A stretch of 64,000 bases of DNA from Artemisia argyi (GCA_030686995.1 CM060693.1:107949728-108013727); one strand, 5' to 3'. Counted from the first letter of the stretch, positions 48,066 to 60,773 are shown. Numbers and translations: made by a program. The notes: generated by a model from the letters alone, not told the origin.

Positions 48066-49109
48066 ATGTCTTCGAACACCCACCCTATTAGCGTGTCATC
48101 AAACTCAGGAACTGAAGATGTTACTTCAGCCTATGGTACCTCACCTATGCCTATGTCTCCAGCTACTGACAGATACATGCAAAGCCAGCAATTTTTGCCA
48201 GCATCTGACACCGAGGCTTCTCCTCTGGCATCATCTGGTCCGATTCGCCGATCTAGGCAAATTAGACAACTTCAGCCGTATGAAGCAAGTACTGCTGTAC
48301 CAGCACCAGCTCTTGTCATACCACCTGAATCAGTTGTGCTACCACCACCTGTGATACCACCACTACCTACTATCTTCTACAACCAAACTACTACAGTGCC
48401 ACTAACACCATCACCCATAGCATCTCCTCCACTAGCATCACCACATGCACCTTACCGAAGTGTCCCAATATCACCTCACCAAAGGACTTGCCCAATCCGC
48501 CCAACCACCTCAGAATCTTGTGTTCACCGCAGACGCCAAAGGACCCACAAGCGAGTGGATGCTCGTAAATGGTCATTCTTGTTGCCAATCATGCGATATT
48601 GGAGATCTCAAGAAGGAACACCAACAACAAGGGAACTTGGGGAAAGTTCTTACTCCACCTCCCGAATTCTTCCAGTCACTGGGGAACCCATACATCACAC
48701 CATACCATTGTTAGGTATAAGAATGGTTCGCCACGAAGATCGACTTGATTCCATCGCTAGTATACTCAACAAGATCCCTCATGAGCATCTAGAAACCTTT
48801 GAAGATGATATGAACAGTCTCATAATTGGTCATCTTGCAATGGAAGATAAGGTTGAAAAGTTGGATTCTCTATTTTGGGAGTCAATGGAATTCATAGGAG
48901 CACTATGTGGGGCTAACACTTCAACAGAAATAATGATGGGAACTTTAGACCGAGAACTTGAAAGGATCAATACTGAGAACCTACGCCTTAGGCAAGCCCT
49001 ACTAGAATCTCGAGAAAAGGAAAGGACTCGAGATCAAACAATGGAAACCATGTCCAGTGCCATTCAAGAACTCCAAAACCGCCTAGACAAAGCCTTAGGG
49101 AAACCATGA
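48066..49109 (+). CDS. Accessory ORF upstream of gag, open in a decayed element
   Basis: 347 codons from ATG 48066, homologous to 30150-31187. The Pro/Ser/Thr-rich N-terminal half is poorly conserved. The block from ASSGPIRRSRQ, then DARKWSFLLPI, YWRSQEGTPT, TSRILPVTGEPIHHTIPLL and VRHEDRLD is nearly identical, and the coiled-coil-like C-terminus ends in NRLDKALGKP. No stop or frameshift is seen, although the downstream gag-pol has at least seven lesions. Function unknown. Confidence 0.8.
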   Translation: MSSNTHPISVSSNSGTEDVTSAYGTSPMPMSPATDRYMQSQQFLPASDTEASPLASSGPIRRSRQIRQLQPYEASTAVPAPALVIPPESVVLPPPVIPPLPTIFYNQTTTVPLTPSPIASPPLASPHAPYRSVPISPHQRTCPIRPTTSESCVHRRRQRTHKRVDARKWSFLLPIMRYWRSQEGTPTTRELGESSYSTSRILPVTGEPIHHTIPLLGIRMVRHEDRLDSIASILNKIPHEHLETFEDDMNSLIIGHLAMEDKVEKLDSLFWESMEFIGALCGANTSTEIMMGTLDRELERINTENLRLRQALLESREKERTRDQTMETMSSAIQELQNRLDKALGKP

Positions 49110-49476
49110 GACCATCGCCTTGTTAGTGTAATCAATGTCCTACCAATAAAGGAATCTTGTCGTGTTTTGTAAACATTTCCACAAGTATCAATAAGTGTTG
49201 TAACACCTTGACATTGATTTATGGAAATTTATTTTATCTTTATTTATGTTGCAAACCTTATACATTATATCGTAATATATTAGTTTATGCAGGTCAAACT
49301 TATTCGTAATTCCTATGTGTGTCATTCCAACATACGATAATTACGACTTAAACCTTTTCAATGATCAAATCATTGTAACTATGACCCATATTTACTATTT
49401 ATTACTCGATATATATTTCAACGTGATAGGACTATTATAAATGTTCTAATGATATACCTTCTTTTATAATAGCAAC
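49110..49476. other. Spacer between accessory ORF and gag (old copy)
   Basis: 367 bp, non-coding. It ends 'cttcttttataatagcaac' before the gag ATG, again with an AG acceptor-like end. Confidence 0.5.
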
Positions 49477-52400
49477 ATGGCTAGAACTAGGAGAACAACC
49501 ACGACCGCTACACCAACAAACCCTGAAGTCATGACCCCAGCAGCGATACAGCAAGCAATTGCTGATGGTGTCAATGCCGTTTTAGCTGGACAAGCCCGCA
49601 ATAGAGATGCAAATGCACCCACACCCCGTTACTGCACTTATAAGGACTTTATAGCGTGCCAACCAACATATTTCAAAGGAACTGAAGGAGTGTCGGAATT
49701 AGCTCAATGGTTTGAAAGAAGTGAAACTGTTTTCCAAAGAAGTGGATGCTCGAAAAACAACAAGGTAAGCTTCGCAACGGGAACACTAATGCAAGATGCT
49801 CTATCCTGGTGGAACTCTATCGTTCAAACACTAGGAGCAGAGGCAGCACATCAACTTACTTGGATTGAATTCAAGGCTAAAATACTAAAGAAGTATTATC
49901 CCCGTTCCGAACTACGAAAACTCGAGGATGAGTTCAATGCCTTAATGGTGAAAGGCGTTGATTTGAGAAGTTACAACAGGAGATTTCAAGAACTCAAGGT
50001 ACTATGCCCTTCCATGGTACCCGATCATGAGAAGACATTAGAGAAATATGTCGAAGGACTCCCTAGGAGTATTGAAGGAAACGTTACCTCAGCAAACCCG
50101 CCAACCTTGGAAGCAGCAATGGAACTTGCTCAGAAACTTCTAGACCGAGAAGTTAAATACAATGAGCTTAAAAGGAAATTGGATGATAAGAGAACCACTC
50201 ACCATCACAACAACAACCAACAAAGCAACAACAGTCATCACCGCAACAACAACCACCGCAACAATAATCGGAACCACCAACAATATCACAACAATCGGAG
50301 CACTCAACAGTAGAATTGAAGACAAGAGAAACCCCGAGTCTACACCGCCACGGAAGGTGTAGGGTACAACGGTCAGAAACCCCAATGTCAACGATGCAAA
50401 CTTCATCACGAGGGTCGTTGTACCGTCCGGTGCGACAAATGTCGTAAGATCGGCCATCAAACCAGAAACTGTAGGATTCCGGCTACAGGAAGCAACACAC
50501 AGGCTGTATCACCCACTTGTTACGGATGCGGAGAAGTAGGACACATCCGGAGGAACTTCCCAAAAGGAAATAAACCAGCCAACGCCCAAGCTAGGGTATA
50601 CCTTCTCGGAGATGGAAACGGACCTGATGTAGTTACCGGTACGTTTCTACTAAACCATCATAATGCTAGAATATTGTTTGATTCGGGCACCGATAAGAGT
50701 TTTATATCAGATACGTTTGCCCCTTTACTTAATGTTACCCCCTCTAAGCTAAACACCACCTACGAAGTCGAGATGGCTGACGGGAATTTAATAGATACCA
50801 ATACTATCATGAAAGATTGCACTTTAACCCTATCCGAAAAATCTTTTGCCATTGATCTTATGCCGGTTCAACTTGGTAGTTTTGATGCTATCATCGGCAT
50901 GGATTGGCTATCCCACCATCGTGCTAGGATTCACTGTGATGAAAAGGCCATCCATATACCGCTCAAGGATGAAACACTCATTGTCCAAGGCGACAAAAGT
51001 AAACCGCGATATGGAATTATCTCATGTATGCGAGTGATAAAATACATGAAGGAAGGATGTCAGGTATTCATGGCTCATGTTACGGAAAATAAGTCATCCG
51101 AAAAGCAGCTTGATGACGTTCCTATCGTTAGAGATTTTTCTGAAGTATTCCCTGAAGAATTACCTAGTATTCCACCCGCACGTCAAGTAGAATTTCATAT
51201 TGAACTAGTGCCTGGAGCGGCACCAGTGGAAGAATTATCTAAACAACTAAAGGAATTGTCCGAAAAAGGATTTATTCGACCAAGCTCATCACCTTGGGGA
51301 GCTCCAATTTTATTTGTTAAGAAGAAGGATGGATCCTTTCGAATGTGCATCGATTACCGGGAGTTGAATAAACTTACGGTAAAGAATCGATACCCATTGC
51401 CTCGAATTGATGATCTGTTTGATCAATTGCAAGGATCGAGTGTGTACTCAAAATTGATCTGAGATCGGGATATCATCAGCTAAGAGTTCGAGAAGAGGAT
51501 ATTCCGAAAACTGCATTCCGAACGCGCTATGGTCACTACGAGTTTCAAGTAATGCCATTCGAATTGACCAATGCACCAGCAGTTTTCATGGATTTAATGA
51601 ATCAAGTATGCAAACCTTACTTGGATAAGTTTGTAATAGTATTCATCGACGATATTTTGATCTATTCTCGCAACGAAGAGGAACACGCGGAACATTTACG
51701 AATCATTCTAGAACTACTCAAGAAAGAAGAACTGTACGCTAAGTTCTCCAAATGAGACTTTTGGATTAGCACTGTACAATTTTTAGGACACATCATAGAT
51801 AGTCAAGGCATTCACGTAGACCCTGCAAAGATTGAGGCTGTAAAAGGTTGGTCGTCTCCTACAAACCCCACGGAGATACGTCAATTTTTAGGTCTCGCAG
51901 GTTACTACCGAAGATTTATTGAAGGATTCTCCAAGATTGCAAAACCTTTGACTAAGCTAACCCAAAAGAATGAGAAGTACATCTGGGAAGAAAAGGAAGA
52001 AGCAGCCTTCCAGTTGTTAAAACAAAAGCTTTGTGAAGCTCCAATATTAGCCCTCCCAGAAGGAAATGAGGACTTTATAGTATATTGCGACGCATCGTAT
52101 CATGGACTTGGAGCAGTTTTGATGCAAAGAAGCAAAGTGATAGCTTATGCATCTCGACAATTGAAGAAACATGAGGAAAACTACACGACTCATGACTTGG
52201 AGTTAGGAGCTGTAGTGTTTGCACTCAAGTTATGGAGGCACCACTTATATGGCATCAAATGTATCGTGTACACAGACCACAAGTGTCTTCAGCATAATTT
52301 GGATCAAAAGGATTTAAATATGAGACAACGTCGCTGGCTAGAGCTGCTCAGCGATTATGATTGCGAGATACGTTACCACCCAGGAAAGGCTAATGTAGTA

Positions 52401-53909
52401 GCAGATGTGTTAAGCCGAAAAGAAAGATTGAAACCACTTCGAGTTAGATCACTAGGGATGACTATTCACTCACCCCTTCCATCCCAAATCCTTACCGCAC
52501 AGAATGAAGCTCTTAAAGAAGAAAACCGACCCAAGGAAAAGATTTACGGCATGCCCGAGAATAAGAATGGTTTTGTGAAGAAATCCGATGGAACACTGTG
52601 TTTCAAGGACAGAAGTTGGATCCCTCTGGTTGGAGGCATTCGTGAGCTCATCATGTATGAGTCCCACAAGTCAAAATACTCCATTCACCCGGGTTCCGAC
52701 AAGATGTATCAGGATTTAAAAAACTATATTGGTGGCCAAACATGAAGGCTAACATCGCAGAATATGTTAGTAAATGTTTGACGTGTTCAAGAGTAAAGGC
52801 AGAACATCAGAAACCTTCAGGTCTACTTGTACAACCTGAACTTCTTATGTGGAAATGGGAATGAATCACTATGGGCTTCATCACCAAACTTCCAAGAACC
52901 TCATCCGGATACGACACAATATGGGTTATTGTGGATCGTCTGACAAAATCTGCTCATTTTTTACCCATCAAAGAAACCGATGAGATGAATACACTGGCTC
53001 AGTTTTATGTAAGGAAATTGTCACTCGACATGGAGTACCAATTTCAATCATCTCGGATCGAGATAGTCGTTTCACCTCTCATTTTTGGAAATCGTTACAA
53101 AAAGCCTTAGGAACTAAACTAGATATGAGCACCGCATACCACCCTCAAACTGATGGTCAAAGTGAAAGAACTATTCAAACCTCGGAAGACATGCTCCGAG
53201 CATGCGTTATTGATTTCGGAAAAGGTTGGGATAAGCACTTACCATTAGCAGAGTTTTCATACAACAATAGTTACCACACTAGCATAAAAGCAGCACCATT
53301 CGAAGCACTGTATGGTAGAAAGTACAGATCGCCCGTTTGTTGGGCGGAAGTTAGAGAGAGACAACTTATAGAACCAGACCTTGTTCGGGAAACTACTGAG
53401 AAAATCGTTAAGATTAAGCAATGCTTACAAGCAGCCCGAGACCGACAGAAAAGCTACGCCGACATAAGATGGAAACCCATGGAATTTCAAGTAGGAGATA
53501 GAGTCTTATTGAAAGTATCACCCTGGAAGGGAATGGTATGATTTGGAAAACATGAAAGTTGAACCCAAGATACATCGGTCCATTCAAAATCCTGGAAAGG
53601 ATAGGACCCGTGACTTATAAACTCGAAATACCCGAAGAACTTAGTCGGATTCACGACACATTTTATGTGTCAAACCTTAAGAAGTGTTTATCCGATGAAT
53701 CTCTCGTCATTCTATTGAAAGAAATTCGACTATATGACAACCTTGTCTTTACCGAGGAACCCATTGAAATCATGGATAGAGAAGTCAAACAACTCAAGCA
53801 AAACCGTATCCCTATTGTCAAAGTTCGTTGGGACTCCAAGCGAGGACCGGAATATACTTGGGAGCACGAGAATCAGATTCGCTCCAAGTACCCACATCTC
53901 TTCACCTAA
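49477..53909 (+). pseudogene. Chromovirus gag-pol, heavily mutated
   Basis: Same domain order as the young copy. Gag from 49477 (MARTRRTTTTATPTNPE) to a TAG at 50311. The second zinc knuckle has CYGCGEVGH followed by NFP where Cys is expected. Protease has DSGTDKS (50674). Twelve codons are missing between protease and RT (near 51227). A 1-bp loss near 51450 truncates RT before FIDDILIYS (51643). A stop lies at 51753, then RNase H ([12 protein letters not shown] about 52085). Frameshifts occur near 52720 and 53010, stops near 52862 and 53539, and another frame change precedes the chromodomain-like end ([14 protein letters not shown]), ending at 53909. Integrase catalytic Glu is seen at 53155. 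Inactive. Confidence 0.93.
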
Positions 53910-53960
53910 GACACCCTTGGCAACTATCTTAGACTAGAATTCCGGGACGGAATTCCCTGT

Positions 53961-53973
53961 AAGAGGTAGGTAA
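53961..53973 (+). promoter_or_regulatory. Polypurine tract of the old chromovirus
   Basis: AAGAGGTAGGTAA directly before the LTR start TGTAACC. Confidence 0.72.
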
Positions 53974-54556
53974 TGTAACCTCTCATAAATTTCCCTTACG
54001 ATTAGTAAATGCACACGAAGAAATAAAACGACGATATGATAACTTAAACACCATTTTTACGGGTGACAATTTTTTTTTCTTTTTTTTTCTTTTTTTTCTT
54101 TTTTTTTTTTTATGGCTTGATATTGGAACCACTACGATAACTGTGATTGACTGTTTACCCAGGAATGAAGCTTACACACAACCTAGATAATCTATAATTA
54201 TTGCGAACTATAAATATATATAAAACGTTTATATTTATAACTATATGTTTCGACTAAATACCGTATACTAATTATATATTCCCCGAACCTACCAAACTTC
54301 CCGAAAACGCTCATTTATATTTTTGAACCTCGACACGATATTTGAAACACACCATGTGGGCCCCCAACACCCAATGGGCCACGGATACACATTACAAACC
54401 AAACGGACTCCTTTTTCTTTCTTTTCTTTCTTTGCGCCGATACAAACCACAAGCCCACAAACTAAGCCCAAACGCACCCTTTTTATTTTTCTTTTCTTTC
54501 TTTCTTGTCGCGATACACATCCAAACGTACCCTATTTTCTTACGATTTTGATACAC

Positions 54557-54560
<4 letters not shown>

Positions 54561-54629
<69 letters not shown>
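54561..54629. repeat. (TA)n microsatellite in the 3' LTR
   Basis: About 34 TA units, at the position where the left LTR has its compound CA/TA/TG repeat. Confidence 0.97.
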
Positions 54630-54632
<3 letters not shown>

Positions 54633-54977
54633 CTTGACTCGTTTCACCTAGTGCCCAAGATACAGAAATGATAATTGTTACACCCTCACTCACTTGTTTA
54701 CTACCCTAGAAATGACCAAAGCAAAGCACCAAACGTTCCATGCAAGGATAAGACCAAAACGTGTTACAACATTCCTTACATGCCACCCCTGCTCCCCAAT
54801 GACAAGTAATCGATCACTATACACAACATGAATTGTCAGGAATGAATAGGATGATATCTCACAAGATCTAAGCCTTGTACAAACTCGATTGGACAATGTT
54901 TGTGGTGCTACTATTCGCCTAACATGCAACCTCCAACTCTTGTGAACTTATCTTGTCTCTACACACTCAAAAGCTCA

Positions 54978-54987
54978 CTATATAAAC
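54978..54987 (+). promoter_or_regulatory. TATA box of the old chromovirus LTR
   Basis: CTATATAAAC followed by CATTACATGC, the same place and context as TATATAAGC..TTACATGC in the young LTR. Confidence 0.6.
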
Positions 54988-56246
54988 CATTACATGCAAA
55001 CCTAAGTCGTTACATGCATATATACGTACCATGCACATAAAATAATAACGAGAGGAGAAGTTGTGGAGGACGAACGGATTTTCAAGTGTACCACGTCTCA
55101 AGTGAACCTAGGACATCAAGCTTGTAGCCTCTTGAACCATTGGTGGAACGTGAAGTGAACCACGAAGCCATTTTACCCTCACACGATCTCTACACTTTGT
55201 TTTACACCACCTTTGAAAGGTGAGGTGAGGCCTTGAACTTCATTACTATATTTAGATACTTACGTTTATGTTTTATGCACCAACACTTTCCTTGAATAAC
55301 TCGTAAATTATGAACACAACGTACGTATTTTATATATCGTATCATTAGTTAACTAGATCACTAACGAGACCCTATAAAAGAATTGAACTCATATTAACGT
55401 ATACGCAAGTAATATCACACGTTTCTAAGTAAGTTGGACTTATACGATTTCTACTAAAACACTTAGAATATTTTTCAAGTTTTATAAGTTTTGCGTATTG
55501 AGTTTTGGCCGTACACTTTGGCCTCGTCATTTTAAAATTCGACACATGACCACCTATTATCGTTATACGAACTAATTACCTACCTAGTATACTAACGAGA
55601 ATGCTAAATACTTTGACCTAACAACTTGATTTGGTTACCTAAACGAGCCTAAAGCATATCGCTATTTTCGGAAGTTTTTCAGGAAATAAAAACTATATTT
55701 GGGCCGTTAAGCCCAATAAGCTGTTTATAGCTTATTCTAATAAGCTGATCGTAAAAGCTCTTTTGAAATATTATTAGAACTTAAAATGATGGATTTTGAT
55801 AAACCAAGTGTTCCCCCAAACCCTTTGGATCGAAAAACACTAACGGGCCCTTATTTTGGACTCGTTAAGCCCATTTAATGAAAAATGAGGAAAATAAGCA
55901 AATAAGTTGTTAAAATAAGCTGTTCTACACATTCTGAGCTTATTGAAATATTAAAAATGTTAAGTTTCAAGTTTGGTAATTTTTGGACTAATTTTGCAAA
56001 ATTTCGTTAACTAGGGACTAAAATTGTCAAACGTGTAAATTTTGGGTAAAAATTGTCAAAACAGTTTTCTAAGGGTATAAACTCTTAATATTGAAACTTG
56101 GGATTGAAAAATGTAAATATTGATATAATTGGACCTAAAACGTAAATATATATAACTTTGGACTAACGATGTAAATATATTCCGTTAAGGGTAAAATGTG
56201 TAAATTGGAGAAACTTAAAGGATCGAATAGTAATATTGATTTCGAA

Positions 56247-56254
<8 letters not shown>

Positions 56255-56338
<84 letters not shown>
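56255..56338. repeat. (TA)n microsatellite at the LTR/Helitron junction
   Basis: About 42 TA units. The Helitron 3' end CTAG follows immediately. Confidence 0.97.
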
Positions 56339-56339
<1 letters not shown>

Positions 56340-56369
56340 TAGACTTCGAAGCCCGCCCGATGGACGGGC
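56339..56369 (-). terminator. Helitron 3' terminus: hairpin and CTAG
   Basis: On the minus strand GCCCGTCC-ATC-GGGCGGGC forms an 8-bp stem (one G-T pair) with a 3-nt loop, then TTCGAAGT and terminal CTAG. This matches the hairpin plus CTRR rule of Helitron 3' ends, the rolling-circle stop signal. Confidence 0.85.
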
Positions 56370-57447
56370 ATGACTTGTAATTATTTGTCGCTTAATATTA
56401 GTTGGTCGTTAATTAATTGTAATAATTGATTAGGTGTGATTAAGTATTATTATTATTTTTTATATGGATGTATTGTTTCTCTTTATGTTTTTGTTATATA
56501 GTAGTGAGTTATGAGCAGTATGCTTTGAGTATTATATGTGAGCATTATCCACAGATCACATCTCATTGCATATTAGCTGTAATGGAAAACACTCTTTAAA
56601 CCACATCATGCTGAATTCGTATCATTAAATCCTGCAAACATTCATGAAACCTTCACAAAAAAATCCAGGATGTGTATTCACAAGTGGCAAAATTCTACTT
56701 ACTTTAATCAAGTTAATAGCTTCCAAGCTCGCAATTGGGAGCAATTAATGTTAATATTATATATTTGAAAGAGAGAAAAGAAATAATGTGTAAATACTGA
56801 GATGGCTTCTTTAAAAAGGACATAAGTTGTTAAAATTATTTTAGTGCAAGACCAGGGATCATTCAGTAAAAAGTTATAGTAAAATCATATCATCTTTAAA
56901 CTTAGGTTCCCAAATTTGAAATATTACAATATATAAAAAAGGGGCCTTGCAGTCACTTGATGGTTCATATGTAAATTTCGAATTCTATGAAGTGATATTA
57001 TGTTGGACGGACACAACAAAATTATTCTTTGAGTGTTCTGAAAACAAAATAGATTCTTTCAATATATTTTAAAATGTGCATCTGACAAACATAAAGTAAT
57101 TCTATGTATTTGATTAAAAAGCACGATTTACTCTTGGCCTAGGTAGATCAAGATCGCCATCATCATGCAAGCTAACTTGGTGGCATGAATAGTATATGTA
57201 GAAGAAAGCCATCATCATGCTACAATCACATACTTCTTCCAGTTTACGGGCTTTTGAGGATTCAAGCTTGTTTTTATCTAACTTGGTTTTCGTGTCCTCG
57301 ATGCTTGAAGTTAGCGTTACAATTCTCTTCTGTATCTCATCCAATTGTTTCTGAGCATACCAATATGCTACACGACCGGATTCATGCTGAAAAACTCATA
57401 AAAAATGTATAATCACACTTGTAAAGACACAACATTTATAAGCCCTC
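56370..57447 (-). other. Helitron interior between the two terminal hairpins
   Basis: Mostly non-coding and AT-rich. It holds the coiled-coil exon described at 57195-57405. Nothing else is recognised. Confidence 0.4.
57195..57405 (-). pseudogene. Captured exon candidate, coiled-coil
   Basis: Minus-strand reading GRVAYWYAQKQLDEIQKRIV then TSSIEDTKTKLDKNKLESSK, strongly helical and charged with heptad spacing, then CDCSMMMAFFYI, which looks unrelated to the coil. It vaguely recalls the coiled coil of THO complex subunit 7, but I would not rely on that. It is a fragment without a start or natural end. Confidence 0.35.
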
Positions 57448-57475
57448 CCAGCATATAAGCCCGCCTCGGGTGGGC
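57448..57475 (-). terminator. Second Helitron-like 3' hairpin
   Basis: Minus strand GCCCACC-CGA-GGCGGGC (7-bp stem) followed by TTATATG and CTGG. Flanking 'ATAATTATAAGACATG' resembles the sequence before the first hairpin ('ATAATTACAAGTCATG'), so the two ends are homologous. Confidence 0.6.
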
Positions 57476-58019
57476 ATGTCTTATAATTATCGTTCGCATA
57501 TTTTACTATAGTAATATGCAAATTAATGCATGGACATAAAAATAAGTTGAGATTAGTAAATGTACCTTTTGTCGTGTGCCGCTTACAATATAATTGACAA
57601 TTAAATGTTGCATTGATCAATAGTTAATTAGTTAAATAGTTAAGAAGCAAGTTAAACATGGAATAATTAGCGAAAGCCTTGCTATAGTATGATAGACTAT
57701 AGCTAATAATCAAAATGAAGAAGGCATAATTACTGAAACAAATAAAACTTGATAAATTTGAATATAGATTAAATAGCTTAAGTCATAATCAAGAAATTAA
57801 ATAAAGAAGAAGCTACCTATGACGAACTCTCATCATGATATCTGAAATGGCAGGTTCAACTACAAAAAAACTTTTGATCTCAGCCAATTTGAATACGCAC
57901 ACATAATGATTCGGATGAGACTATAACAAAGAAAAAAAATAAAAATATTATGGTTGATGATATTATCATGATTATAGCGGAATGTATATTCGGTTTATGC
58001 TGTCACATATGCTATTTTT

Positions 58020-59540
58020 CCAGGTTCCACATCTTGCTGGTGTATTAATTCCCATTTTTGAGGTCTTTGGATAAGAATTAGTGCTTTTTCCTTTGTGCTT
58101 GACTGTCCAGTAACGGGCAAAGCTTCATCTTCACGTTTCTTTCTTGAAGATTTTCATGATGGGCTAATTGCGGTACTTTTCAAGGCTTTAGAAGGTGTCC
58201 CACCATCGTTAATAACAGAAGCCAAATCCTTATAAAAGATTATGAAAATTAATCAAGGGCTGTAAACAACGTATACTAAGGATTAGGTATATCAACAACA
58301 GTTAACGAAATACTATTTGAATTCGCATATGCTAGATCAAACTGGCCATAAATTCATCAGTTCAATACAGTTCAATACAAAATTGTGTACATCTAATTTA
58401 GCCCCATTTGGCTCATGTTGACTTATGGAAGATTAGGACCCATTTCATTGCCCAAACATACCCGTTTCAGCCCATTTCAACACAATCATATAGCTGACAC
58501 ATGAATCTCGATATCTCATCCTCATCATTGTCCCAAACTAACATCCCTTTATCTTTACTCGTAGTAGTACCTTTATCCGTCTCACTATCTTCCTAATCAC
58601 TTGTTGGGCTTGTGGGTTCTGTACATTCATTATCTCCTTCATCTACCCAAATTTCAAACTTCCTGTTCTCCATATCATTGAACTCAGTTGACCCATGAAA
58701 TGTAGTCAACTGCATTTCTTGGGGTTCTGATGATGGGGATATAACAGCTTGAAGAGTCTAGAAATGTCTTTGTTAGAGCAGGTGATGGACCATATAAGAA
58801 TGTGCATATTATGATCCTATCGCTCCAAGCACCAACCTTCAAAATTTGGAAAATGAGATGCAATGTGATACAATTAGATTAACTACAAATCAAGTAAGAT
58901 GCACAAAAGCCTACCATCAAACGAACATCTTCGGGAGTTAAGTGTATAGAAGGAACAGTCCTACGGAACATGTAAGCTCCAATTTTGGACAACCTTTCCT
59001 TAGCTTATTTCTTCTTCTCGGTGAGCAAATCAATAGCTTTTCGCGCGGTACCAACATCCGCACCTTTTAAGTGTCCAATAGTCTCCGTAGTCGCATCTTT
59101 AGGTTGTACTTTCTTCAATCTCTTAAGCCCCTACCCACACATATGTAAGATATGAAACCAAAAAAATGCATTACATAAGGAGATGCTTATTTGAGATGCC
59201 CAAAAAATATGCATTACATCCTCTTCCCTTAAAAGGTCCTAGAATGTATAGATTTGCAACATAGGTGTTGGATCTCTGTCGACGTCTCTTTATCACACCT
59301 GTATCTTTTGCATCCTCTTTTTCAGTGGCAGGAAGATGAAGCTTTTTCTCATGTATAGCTTCTCTAAGAATTCCTCTTTCCTATAAGTGACAAATAGCTT
59401 ATTATAAACATCCACGAATAATCATGAACTATGAAATAAAAGTACATACTGATTATGTACTTTAGTTCTTAGCCTAAATGGTTTGAAGTTGGTAGCCTTC
59501 TGTTTTTTGGATTTAAGCAATGCAGGACCAGCGTTTTAAA
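58020..59540 (-). pseudogene. Exon-like fragments of uncertain origin in the Helitron
   Basis: Several minus-strand stretches read like exons, with stops between them. About 59540-59430 and 59390-59220 give KPFRLRTKV and ERGILREAIHEKKLHLP; together these recall the PFRLRT-x-ERG motif of TPX2-type microtubule proteins, with a GTATGT..TTATAG intron between. About 59130-58915 gives KGADVGTARKAIDLL, AKERLSKIGAYMFRRTVPS and LTPEDVRLM. About 58740-58590 gives FEIWVDEGDNECTEP, and about 58235-58020 gives KALILIQRPQKWELIHQ. I cannot assign them with confidence. They may be one decayed gene or several captured pieces. Confidence 0.4.
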
Positions 59541-59989
59541 CTACCTACATGTTCTCCAAGTTATAATGAAAGTATTAGTATTATACCTGATCAAGCTTAG
59601 AGTAGTAGCATGCAACGTTGTAACAACAAAACATTGCTCAAGCTTCTTCAACTTAAATGAGCCGAACACGAGTTAATTTATACCCTATCTCTTATCCCTT
59701 AATTAAGTACTTTAAAGTTTAAAATAGGTAACCCCAAACACCCCCTTTAATCATGATATAGTAAAAAGAGCACTATAGTAATCTAATACAGCTACAATTC
59801 GAAATATGAGACAAATCTCATTTGCAATGAGATTATAGATATGATATAGTTTTATGTTGTTGAATCAGAAGTTTGTTGATGAAAGGGTAACTTATAAAAA
59901 ATGAAAAATTCATAAAAGAAGTGTTTGCGGGTCAACCCAACCGGGACATTTTGGATGTAACAATATTTATAAGTTGTTGCCAGAAAGAA

Positions 59990-60447
59990 TTTAATACTCC
60001 TTGTCATTCTTGGTAGAAGATTAGCAATGTTTTTTGGCTCTAACTTCATTGAATCCAAATCAATTGAAGCCTTGACTCTACCATGAACATCACTGTTTTT
60101 CAATTGGGATATGAGTATTTGATCTGGTTTAGATTGTGTCCGGAACTGATGTTTTAACCCTGTAGAATCTGGCACTTTTCCTTAGGTTCTAAGAGATCTA
60201 CGAATTACGGTTGGGGTTTTGGGCTTCACTTTGCGTGAGATATTAGTCTTGGCCCTGTTCAAAATAGCAATAAGATTCAACAGGCTTCATTTTGTGCAGT
60301 ATTTATATGTATATCTACGTCTGTGTGTAGAGAGATACCTGTGGGGCTTATTGAAGGCAGTAAGATCAAAGCAAGCATTTCATCGTTGCGTTTAATGTTT
60401 TCAAGGCGTATGCGCTCGTACTCAGTGAGTCTTTGATTCTCCATTTC
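59990..60447 (-). pseudogene. WDR76/DRS1-like gene fragment (first two exons)
   Basis: Exon 1 begins at the ATG at 60447 with MENQRLTEYERIRLENIKRN, the typical plant start of the WD-repeat protein WDR76 (DRS1 in Arabidopsis), a nuclear DNA-damage related factor. A GT..AG intron (about 60341-60252) is followed by exon 2, with KPKTPTVIRRSLRT, a stop codon, then GKVPDSTGLKHQF; the RRSLRT-x-G..PDS motif is also typical. A 1-bp loss late in exon 1 and the TAA in exon 2 break it. The WD40 propeller is absent. It is a captured 5' gene fragment inside the Helitron. Confidence 0.68.
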
Positions 60448-60773
60448 TGTAGAAAGAAAGTAGAAAGATGAGGGATATTTATATGCACGATTGCTGAAGA
60501 ACAGTTTAAAAATAAACTATTTTCTGATGACAGGGTACTGATACAAAGTAAATTTAATCTCCATGCAAAACAAAGTATAACCCAGGTGGGGTCAAACTTA
60601 AAACGATAAACATGTATTATACATGACCAAAGGGACAACACCCTAAAAAGACATTACATGAGATAAAAGACATTGGCGGGTAACTTTAATTCTTATTTTC
60701 TTCTTTAACGAACCAAACCCTGATCTTATTATCTTATAGTACTTTCCCTAATTCTGTCTCTAAAACTGTTTGT

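Larger units (their letters stand above)
53974..56338 (+). repeat. 3' LTR of the old chromovirus, truncated
   Basis: Starts TGTAACCTCTCATAA, related to the reverse complement of the young LTR. It runs through T-rich (54069-54111) and TA (54561-54629) tracts and the 'ccgttaagggtaaaatgtg' block near 56182, and ends at a TA tract (56255-56338). The last ~1.1 kb present in the left LTR (46816-47847) is absent here. Confidence 0.85.
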
